From NCBI GenBank assembly GCA_964649725.1, contig CAZYTM010000009.1, positions 113,633-177,632 of the forward strand: a stretch of DNA of 64,000 nt. Direction: 5' to 3'. This document shows, one piece after another, positions 58,371 to 64,000 of the stretch; within the stretch, counting starts at the first letter, position 1, and every line of letters begins with the position of its first letter. The position numbers and the translations under genes are program-made. The notes below the pieces were generated by a model, which saw nothing but the letters and a program-made list of their open reading frames with translations, made no database searches and had not been told where the DNA came from. Source of the stretch: CAZYTM01 sp964649725. GTDB lineage: Bacteria > Desulfobacterota > Desulfuromonadia > Geobacterales > Geobacteraceae.

Positions 58371-58656
58371 GATAGATTTCCTTAAGCTTGGCCATCAACG
58401 GTTCCTGGCATACTTTCGCAAAACGTCGGTCAAGCAATGCCAGTTGCTCCTCGACGGTCTTGTCCCCTTCCATCCAGACCGGGTGACCTTCAACTACAAC
58501 CATCTGAATGCCCATCAGCTTCAGCCGCTCGATAAGCTGACCGGTCAGTGCCATCCCCTTGCCGCAGATCGGCGGACCGTCAGGATTTTCAGGTTTCTTA
58601 ACGTCCCTGGCCAGGATCATGCTGGCGTCAGCAAGAGTTATCGGGATGGTCTGCAT
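58333..58656 (-). CDS. Conserved small protein upstream of the HDOD gene
   Basis: 107 residues. ITLADASMILARDVKKPENPDGPPICGKGMALTGQLIERLKLMGIQMVVVEG resembles the N-terminal module often found fused to HD-GYP and related response domains. The C-terminal half is helical (KTVEEQLALLDRRFAKV). It overlaps the HDOD gene by 38 bp, so the products are likely made together and may interact. Confidence 0.65.
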   Translation of the reverse strand: MQTIPITLADASMILARDVKKPENPDGPPICGKGMALTGQLIERLKLMGIQMVVVEGHPVWMEGDKTVEEQLALLDRRFAKVCQEPLMAKLKEIYRAYITKSMGQPG

Positions 58657-58758
58657 GGCGTACCCCTGCCCTGTAATTGTGCATGTCAGTTACTGTTCTA
58701 TTGTCTAATCGGCTGGAGAATACAGAACTTTAATAGAATTCCCGAAAGGGGAGAAAAG

Positions 58759-59304
58759 TTAATGATTCCGTTTGTAGTGGCGGGCTTTGGCTGACCAGGC
58801 CAGAACATAGTCCCCTCCGGAGGCAAGGGCGAAAAGGGCTGTCAGGCCATACAGAAAGGGGTGCCAGTCATAAGCTGGGACCATGCGGGCCGCCTGGCTG
58901 ATGGTGAGAAAGATAAGAACTATCTGGACAAAGGTATTAAGCTTGCTGAGATAGCTAGGAGCCATCTCCAGTTCACCAGTCATGACAAGGAAGGCCCCTG
59001 CGCCGATAACGATGACAATATCCCTCCCCACCACCAGCATTGTCAGCCACCATGGCAGCAGACCGAGCCAGGAGAGCAGGATTACCGAGCTGATGATCAG
59101 TGCCTTGTCTGCCAAAGGGTCGAGTACGGAACCGAGCCAGGTACACAGATTGTAGCGTTTCGCGATATATCCATCCAGAGCATCACTTAGTCCTGCCACC
59201 AGAAAGAGTCCTACGGCTGCGTCGAACCTCTGCTGCCAGAGCAGATAGACTAATACCGGTACCAGCAGGAGCCGCAGGGAGGTGATGATGTTCGGTATGT
59301 TCAT
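58759..59304 (-). CDS. pgsA: CDP-diacylglycerol--glycerol-3-phosphate 3-phosphatidyltransferase
   Basis: 181 residues with about five helices. The CDP-alcohol phosphotransferase motif is intact: DALDGYIAKRYNLCTWLGSVLDPLADK (DG-x2-A-x-R-x8-G-x3-D-x3-D, with Lys-Arg spacing). N-terminus MNIPNIITSLRLLLVPVLV is typical of PgsA. Makes phosphatidylglycerol phosphate for anionic phospholipids. It follows the zinc-ribbon membrane protein by 4 bp. Confidence 0.9.
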   Translation of the reverse strand: MNIPNIITSLRLLLVPVLVYLLWQQRFDAAVGLFLVAGLSDALDGYIAKRYNLCTWLGSVLDPLADKALIISSVILLSWLGLLPWWLTMLVVGRDIVIVIGAGAFLVMTGELEMAPSYLSKLNTFVQIVLIFLTISQAARMVPAYDWHPFLYGLTALFALASGGDYVLAWSAKARHYKRNH

Positions 59305-59308
59305 CCTT

Positions 59309-60409
59309 TTACGGACTCAAAAGCTGGCTGAACAGCCCGATTAATGCGGCGCCGAAGAAGAGCGCCAGGATGAGCGGTAATAGCAGATAACCGAGTGCCG
59401 GGAGCCCTAACCAGAGCATTTTTTCCTCCCGTGTTACAGTTACAGGGCCTAAGGTATCACCCTTGAGGCGACGCAGGTCTTCATAGAGCAGACAGGTATA
59501 GATGGTCGTGAAGGGGATGAAGAGAATAGAGATAAAACCGCCGACAAAAGGGACCATGCCGACCGCCCCGGAAGTGATCCATATCACTATCATGCGGGCA
59601 AAGACTTCGCCGCCATAACCCTGGACATAACGGCGGCTCTTGATGACTGCTGCCAGACCCCTCTCCCCTTCGGCAATGCAGATGAACTGAGAAAAGGCGA
59701 ACAGCACCGAGAAGATTATCCCAGGGATCAAGAAGAGGAAATAGCCGCCACAGACTATATAAGAGATTATGGCATAGACCCAGGCTACCGGGATAAACAA
59801 TCGCCACCCCTGCTCCAGAGCTTCATTGGCGCGGAGAGACTGGTCGACAACGGCACAGTTGAACGCAACAAAACCCCAGGTCATGGTCGCAGTACCGATT
59901 ATCCCGCCGGTAAACCCGCTGGCAATAAGGAGAGGGGTCTTCAGTTCAGGGAACGAGATGGAGCATAAATAACCGATTGCGAGAAATATCCCGACCGGTA
60001 TAAGGAGGAGGATCAATATTGCCAGCATTAGTGCCATCAGGGTAGGAAAGCGCTTTTGATAGGTCGTCCAGCTATTGTTAAAGAGCTCCCCGATGCTAAG
60101 CATCTTGCCGACCGCTCCATCACCCCCGGCAGTTCCTTGCGAAAAAGCTGCTGCTGGCGAGTCAACCACCTCATTGGCAGCTGCTGCGACCTCATCTGTC
60201 GCCCCAGTTTGTGCAGTTGCTGCTGCTACTGGCGAAGTGAGCGGAGCGGCTTCAGGTCGGACCGATCCCCCCCCGGAAGGTCTCTCCCAGACAAAACTCT
60301 GTTTGCACTTAGGGCAGGTAACTCGCACTGCTCCAGTTGGCAAAGCAGCAGCAGAGCAGCCCCGGCTAAAACCGCAGCAGGGGCATGTTATCGTTACCAT
60401 CTCAGTCAT
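59309..60409 (-). CDS. Membrane protein with N-terminal zinc ribbon
   Basis: 366 residues. Residues 1-45 hold two CxxC knuckles (TCPCCGFSRGC and VTCPKCKQSFVW), as in MJ0042/finger-like leaders. Residues 50-115 are an Ala/Pro/Thr/Glu-rich linker. From about 130 there are six helices separated by short loops (LMALMLAILILLLIPVGIFLAIGYL; IPVAWVYAIISYIVCGGYFLFLIPGIIFSVLFAF; ALGYLLLPLILALFF). Role unknown. ATG 60409 has AAGGAG 4 nt upstream. Probably one transcript with pgsA. Confidence 0.72.
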   Translation of the reverse strand: MTEMVTITCPCCGFSRGCSAAALPTGAVRVTCPKCKQSFVWERPSGGGSVRPEAAPLTSPVAAATAQTGATDEVAAAANEVVDSPAAAFSQGTAGGDGAVGKMLSIGELFNNSWTTYQKRFPTLMALMLAILILLLIPVGIFLAIGYLCSISFPELKTPLLIASGFTGGIIGTATMTWGFVAFNCAVVDQSLRANEALEQGWRLFIPVAWVYAIISYIVCGGYFLFLIPGIIFSVLFAFSQFICIAEGERGLAAVIKSRRYVQGYGGEVFARMIVIWITSGAVGMVPFVGGFISILFIPFTTIYTCLLYEDLRRLKGDTLGPVTVTREEKMLWLGLPALGYLLLPLILALFFGAALIGLFSQLLSP

Positions 60410-60550
60410 AGCGCTCCTTATCATAAGCAAACAGCTTGGCCTTACCTGCAAATTCTCTAAATGTATATCATGCCAACGCCTGGTTGAACAGAATTTTCAT
60501 CCGCCCATGCCAGCAGCCTCTTCAGCCACAAGTTATTTTGTAGTAAATAG

Positions 60551-60578
60551 TTGACACATCCCACCTTATAGCTATATT
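60551..60578 (+). promoter_or_regulatory. Promoter of the MshEN-receiver gene
   Basis: TTGACA (60551-60556), 16 bp, TATATT (60573-60578). Confidence 0.5.
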
Positions 60579-60642
60579 TATGCATAACATATGCTGTCCC
60601 TTTTATGTAATCCAGCAGGTCGGCAATCAACACGGAGATGCC

Positions 60643-61488
60643 ATGCCCCCGCAAAAAAAACTTGGTGAAATCTTTGTCGCCAACGGAATCATCACCCAGA
60701 AAACGGTTGAGCGTGTGCTGGACCGGGCCAAGACACTTAATAAAAGATTCGGTACCATGCTGGAAGATATGGAATTGATTACCGGTGAGGAACTGGCAGC
60801 TGCTCTGGCTATCCAGTACGGCTGCAAAGTGGTGAACAATCTCCCCGGCATCGCGGTGCAGCGGGAACTGCTGACACTTATACCGGTAAGTGTGGCGATG
60901 CAGAACCTGATCTTTCCCATTAAAAAAGAGAAGAACATGCTCGCGCTGGCCATGGCCGATCCTACCGAAACCAGGATAGTCAGCAATATCGCTGCCGATA
61001 ACGGTTTGAAGATCGTCCCTTTCATCGCCACAAAACGGGATATCCACGCAGCTATCTGCAAACATTACCTCGGCAAGACCCCCACCAACCATAAAGATAG
61101 GACTGTGCTGATAGTGGAGGATGACAATCTCATCCTCACCATGCTAAGCAATATGCTCGGCAAATCGGGGTACCGGGTGCTGACCGCCATCGACGGGATG
61201 GAGGCATACAAGATCGTCATTGCCGAAAAGCCGAATGTGATCATAACCGACAAGGAGATGCCGAAACTGGACGGCTACGGTCTCCTTGATGCACTCAAGA
61301 ATGTCCCGGAAACCAGCTTCATCCCGGTCATCCTGGTCACCGGCAAGACCATGAACGCCGAGGAAGAGGCCAAGGCCTTTGAAAGAGGATTTTTCGACTT
61401 CATCCAGAAGCCGGTCTCGGAAGTAACCCTCAAGGCGAGGGTCAAGCGGGCCTTCCATTTCCACGACCAGCAATACCGACTGGCCTGA
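60643..61488 (+). CDS. MshEN-domain protein with C-terminal receiver domain
   Basis: 281 residues. Residues 1-145 are a MshEN/T2SSE_N-like domain: KLGEIFVANGIITQKTVERVLDRA, then RFGTMLEDMELITGEELAAALAIQYG, two of the repeated motifs that bind c-di-GMP in type II/IV secretion ATPases. Residues 153-275 are a complete receiver (IVEDDN, acceptor D203 in ITDKEMPKLDG, FIQKPVS). This combination lacks the ATPase part. ATG 60643 has GGAG 5 nt upstream. Convergent with the PilB/GspE-like gene, which carries the same N-terminal domain. Confidence 0.83.
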   Translation: MPPQKKLGEIFVANGIITQKTVERVLDRAKTLNKRFGTMLEDMELITGEELAAALAIQYGCKVVNNLPGIAVQRELLTLIPVSVAMQNLIFPIKKEKNMLALAMADPTETRIVSNIAADNGLKIVPFIATKRDIHAAICKHYLGKTPTNHKDRTVLIVEDDNLILTMLSNMLGKSGYRVLTAIDGMEAYKIVIAEKPNVIITDKEMPKLDGYGLLDALKNVPETSFIPVILVTGKTMNAEEEAKAFERGFFDFIQKPVSEVTLKARVKRAFHFHDQQYRLA

Positions 61489-61508
61489 TTCTGCAGTTCT
61501 TCCCCTGA

Positions 61509-63299
61509 TCAGCCGGTAACTGCCACAACCTCTTCATAGGTGGTAATACCGTCCAGCATCTTCCTGATGGCGATCTGCCGCAGGCTGATCATGCCGTCAG
61601 CCCTGGCTGCCCTGGTAAGTGCGCCAAGCTCCATCTGCTCGGTCATGAGCGCCCGCAGGTTATCATTCAGGTCGAGCACTTCGAATATCCCTGATCTCCC
61701 CTTGTAGCCGGTGCCACGGCATTCGTTGCACCCCTCCCCTTCATAAATCCGGTACGGCTTCTTCTCCAGTTGCAGGTACTCTGTCTCCGCTGTGGTCAGG
61801 CGCCGTTCCCGCTTGCAGGAGGGGCAGATCATCCGCACCAGTCGCTGGGCAATCACCCCGACAAGGGTAGAGGCGATGAGGAACGAAGGTATCCCCAGGT
61901 CGAGAAGTCTGGTGAGTGAAGAGGGGGCATCGTTGGTGTGCAGTGTAGAGAGGACCAGATGGCCGGTCAGTGCCGACTGCACAGCATTTTCAGCTGTCTC
62001 CCGGTCTCTTATCTCACCGATCATGATGATGTCAGGATCCTGACGGAGGATGTTCCGCAGTACCGTCCCAAAGGTAACCCCTATGCCGGCCTGCACTCCC
62101 ACCTGATTGAACTCTTCCATGACCATTTCGATCGGGTCCTCGACAGTAACGATATTTACCTCCGGAGAGGAGAGGGTGCGCAGCGATGAATAGAGGGTGG
62201 TGGTCTTGCCGCTGCCGGTCGGACCAGTGACCAGGATGATCCCGTTGGGCCGGCGGATAAAGGCGTTGTAAAGCTGGAATTCCCGTGGATAAAAGCCTAG
62301 CCGGTCAAGGTCCTGAAAGAGCACATCCGGGTCGAATATCCTGATCACCACCTTTTCGCCAAAGGCAACCGGCAGAGTGGAGACGCGCAATTCGATCTCT
62401 TTGTTATGGTAGTTGGTCTTGATTCTGCCGTCCTGGGGGCGACGCTTTTCTGCCAGATCCATTCTGGCCAGCAGTTTGATGCGCGAGGCCATGGGTGGGT
62501 GAAGCTGTTTTGGTATCGTATGGACGTTGTGCAGTACCCCGTCCAGCCGGAGCCGAATCAGGGCGATATCCCGCTTCGGTTCGATATGGATATCGCTGGC
62601 CCGCTGGTCAAAGGCGTAATGGAGCAGAAATTCAACGGCGTTGATGATGTTCTTGTCGTTGCTCTCGATCTCGTGATGCCCCTTGAGCCGGACAAACTGC
62701 TCCAGATTGCCAAGGTCGATGGTACTTTTTATCTCGTTCTGTGCTGCCATGACTGAGGCGCGAAAACCGAAAAATTCGCGGATGATCTTGAGAATATCGC
62801 TTTTGGAACTGAGCACACAGTTTATATCGATCTTCCGCGCCTGTTTAAGGTTGTCGATAACCTCAGTGGCAAACGGGTCCGCCACTGCCACTGTGACTCT
62901 CCCCCCTTCTGCAGCAATAGGGACAATCAGATGCTTGAGGGCAAATGGACGGGGGATGTTGGCAGTCACCACATTCAGATCGAGCTTGAGCGGATCGATC
63001 TTGACGTAATTCATCCCCAGCGCTTTTGCAATCGCCTCGGTTATGGCATCTTCTGTCAGAAGTCGGCCATTAGTATCCGGGATGACCAGATTAAAAGAGG
63101 AGATGACCTCGGCCGGCGAGACCAGGTCGGCCACCTGGTGGAATCTGCGCGAGTAGCCAGACTGCTGGTGACTTTGCAGACGGACCGCCTGGGCATCCCC
63201 CCTGGCAAGGATCTCCTGCTGAGCTGTCTCGCTGATCAGACCGGTTTTCAGCAGCATCTGGGTGACGTTCTTGATCGTCAATGTCTTTTTGTTCGACAT
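61509..63299 (-). CDS. PilB/GspE-type secretion or type IV pilus assembly ATPase
   Basis: 596 residues. The N-terminal MshEN/T2SSE_N domain (1-150) is followed by the AAA-like ATPase: Walker A GPTGSGKTTTLYS, Asp box VEDPIEMVMEEFNQVGVQ, Walker B MIGEIRDRETAENAVQ, His box LSTLHTNDAPSSLTRLLDLG, and a tetracysteine zinc motif (CPSCKRERR ... CNECRGTGYKG). No pilT, pilC or pilin genes are adjacent, so it may be a paralogue for a secretion or pilus system encoded elsewhere. ATG 63299 has GAGGAG 7 nt upstream; upstream in-frame ATGs are rejected. Confidence 0.92.
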   Translation of the reverse strand: MSNKKTLTIKNVTQMLLKTGLISETAQQEILARGDAQAVRLQSHQQSGYSRRFHQVADLVSPAEVISSFNLVIPDTNGRLLTEDAITEAIAKALGMNYVKIDPLKLDLNVVTANIPRPFALKHLIVPIAAEGGRVTVAVADPFATEVIDNLKQARKIDINCVLSSKSDILKIIREFFGFRASVMAAQNEIKSTIDLGNLEQFVRLKGHHEIESNDKNIINAVEFLLHYAFDQRASDIHIEPKRDIALIRLRLDGVLHNVHTIPKQLHPPMASRIKLLARMDLAEKRRPQDGRIKTNYHNKEIELRVSTLPVAFGEKVVIRIFDPDVLFQDLDRLGFYPREFQLYNAFIRRPNGIILVTGPTGSGKTTTLYSSLRTLSSPEVNIVTVEDPIEMVMEEFNQVGVQAGIGVTFGTVLRNILRQDPDIIMIGEIRDRETAENAVQSALTGHLVLSTLHTNDAPSSLTRLLDLGIPSFLIASTLVGVIAQRLVRMICPSCKRERRLTTAETEYLQLEKKPYRIYEGEGCNECRGTGYKGRSGIFEVLDLNDNLRALMTEQMELGALTRAARADGMISLRQIAIRKMLDGITTYEEVVAVTG

Positions 63300-63549
63300 G
63301 CAGGGGCTCCTCGTAGTGGAAAAACGAACAACCTTGCAGTGGAATCTACCCCTCTGCAGGAGTTGCCCGTTAGTGAGTAATGATACCACGACCTCGACTA
63401 TCTGGCAGCTATTTTCAATATCACCCTCGGCAACCTGCCCCTTTTGCGGCAGAGCCTGGCGCATATGCGCCATTAAAATATCTACGACAAGCGACTATTC
63501 CACAAAACCGGCATGTAATATCTGCAAGTTAGCAAATCCCTCTCTGGCA

Positions 63550-63566
63550 TGGCATACTCTCTGCTT
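63550..63566 (+). promoter_or_regulatory. Candidate sigma-54 promoter
   Basis: TGGCATACTCTCTGCTT: GG (63551-63552) and GC (63563-63564) are 10 nt apart, matching the -24/-12 layout; -12 reads CTGC rather than TTGC. Predicted +1 near 63576, 30 nt before the start codon. Confidence 0.4.
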
Positions 63567-63609
63567 TAATTAGGATACAAATCTATTATTTGAAAGAGAG
63601 GTTCTCATC

Positions 63610-63849
63610 ATGAAGAAACTGATCGCTTCCATCATCTCTGCCCTGGTAGCCGTTGCATTTGCTGGTGTTGTCTGCGCCGCTGAGCCGGCAAAACCGGCCA
63701 CCCCTGCTCTGCCGCCGGGCCACCCGCCGATCAACAAGCCTGCTGAAGAGAAGAAACCGGCCAAGAAAAAAGCAAAAAAAGCGAAGAAAGCTGCTGCCAA
63801 GAAAGACGAAGCCAAGCCGGCTGAAGCTGCTGCTCCTGCTGCCAAGTAG
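63610..63849 (+). CDS. Small secreted Lys/Ala/Pro-rich protein
   Basis: 79 residues. Signal peptide MKKLIASIISALVAVAFAGVVCA with cleavage after CAA. The mature 55 residues are almost only Lys, Ala, Pro and Glu (EPAKPATPALPPGHPP then KKPAKKKAKKAKKAAAKK), highly basic and probably disordered. GHPP contains the only His. It could bind anionic envelope polymers or be a cationic partner of extracellular components; no family recognised. SD GAGAGG is present, and a perfect terminator follows. Confidence 0.72.
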   Translation: MKKLIASIISALVAVAFAGVVCAAEPAKPATPALPPGHPPINKPAEEKKPAKKKAKKAKKAAAKKDEAKPAEAAAPAAK

Positions 63850-63870
63850 TCTGCGACCTCAACTGCCGCA

Positions 63871-63903
63871 AAAAGCCGCATCCGGATGGATGCGGCTTTT
63901 TTT
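63871..63903. terminator. Bidirectional intrinsic terminator
   Basis: Perfect 13-bp stem AAAAGCCGCATCC / GGATGCGGCTTTT with loop GGAT and flanking T/A runs. It serves the small secreted protein and the convergent partial gene. Confidence 0.92.
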
Positions 63904-63917
63904 CTGCCAGAGTAATC

Positions 63918-64000
63918 TTATGCTGCATTCCTCTGCTGCTCCAAGCCACAGCAGGCCATCTCCTGATCGAGTTTGGCGCGGCTGATCCCTAAAGCCTTGC
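63918..64000 (-). CDS. C-terminal end of a Fis-type HTH protein (partial)
   Basis: The last 27 codons before TAA at 63918. KALGISRAKLDQEMACCGL reads like the second half of the Fis-type helix-turn-helix that ends NtrC-family sigma-54 activators and related proteins. The N-terminal part lies beyond the window. The family call rests on this short helix only. Confidence 0.4.
   Translation of the reverse strand, partial: KALGISRAKLDQEMACCGLEQQRNAA

Overview
The window looks like a chromosomal segment of a Geobacter-type member of the Desulfuromonadia (Geobacterales). Four things point there: a siroheme/heme block in the order precorrin-2 dehydrogenase, CcsA-like protein, hemA, hemC, cobA-hemD fusion, hemB; a def-fmt-DUF116 cluster; many GGDEF, PilZ, HDOD and receiver proteins; and palindromic repeats with GGGGACAGATTTATTT arms. 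Base composition is moderately GC-rich except for one AT-rich island. No species is claimed.

Layout. 1-2.7 kb: the N-terminal 897 codons of a large exported TPR/coiled-coil/Ig-like protein. 2.8-5.6 kb: uvrC on an apparently leaderless promoter, then a trxA-tlpA pair. 5.9-12.3 kb: tetrapyrrole operon. 12.3-14.4 kb: S4-domain protein, EfpL-type EF-P paralogue, tRNA-Phe, and a MucR-type regulator with a histone-like tail. 14.5-18.8 kb: sulfur amino-acid block, with two transsulfuration-type PLP enzymes under a SAM-I riboswitch and an Rrf2 regulator upstream of cysK. 19-25 kb: small signalling and membrane genes (TSCPD protein, O-methyltransferase, REC-PilZ, GAF, diguanylate cyclase, SprA-like protease) and a candidate sigma-54 small RNA. 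25.2-26.4 kb: OmpA-type lipoprotein.

26.5-32.5 kb is an accessory island. It holds chemoreceptor-like gene remnants, REP-like palindromes, three recognisable toxin-antitoxin modules (TumE/TumA-like, AbrB/PIN, HigBA-like), AT-rich orphan genes, and an unknown two-gene module behind a perfect-consensus promoter overlapped by phased repeats.

32.5-38.2 kb is the most unusual coding stretch. It encodes a membrane protein with a divergent spermidine-synthase-like domain, an SGNH lipoprotein, a radical SAM enzyme of the AmmeMemoRadiSam system with a twin-arginine export signal, and a Memo-AMMECR1 fusion with a lipoprotein-like signal. This suggests an envelope-located version of a system whose chemistry is unknown to me. 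38.2-45.1 kb is a TetR-controlled RND efflux operon in which the pump and the TolC-type outer-membrane channel are one 1507-residue polypeptide.

45.2-64 kb: def, fmt, DUF116, a polysaccharide-deacetylase-like protein and DUF3147; an ABC-F ATPase behind a promoter-proximal hairpin; lipoprotein and NlpC/P60 genes; transketolase with a Crp/Fnr regulator; a GGDEF/HDOD signalling operon; pgsA; a MshEN-receiver protein convergent with a PilB/GspE-type ATPase; a small secreted Lys/Ala/Pro-rich protein behind a candidate sigma-54 promoter; and the last codons of a Fis-type HTH protein. All calls come from reading the sequence; no database search was run.
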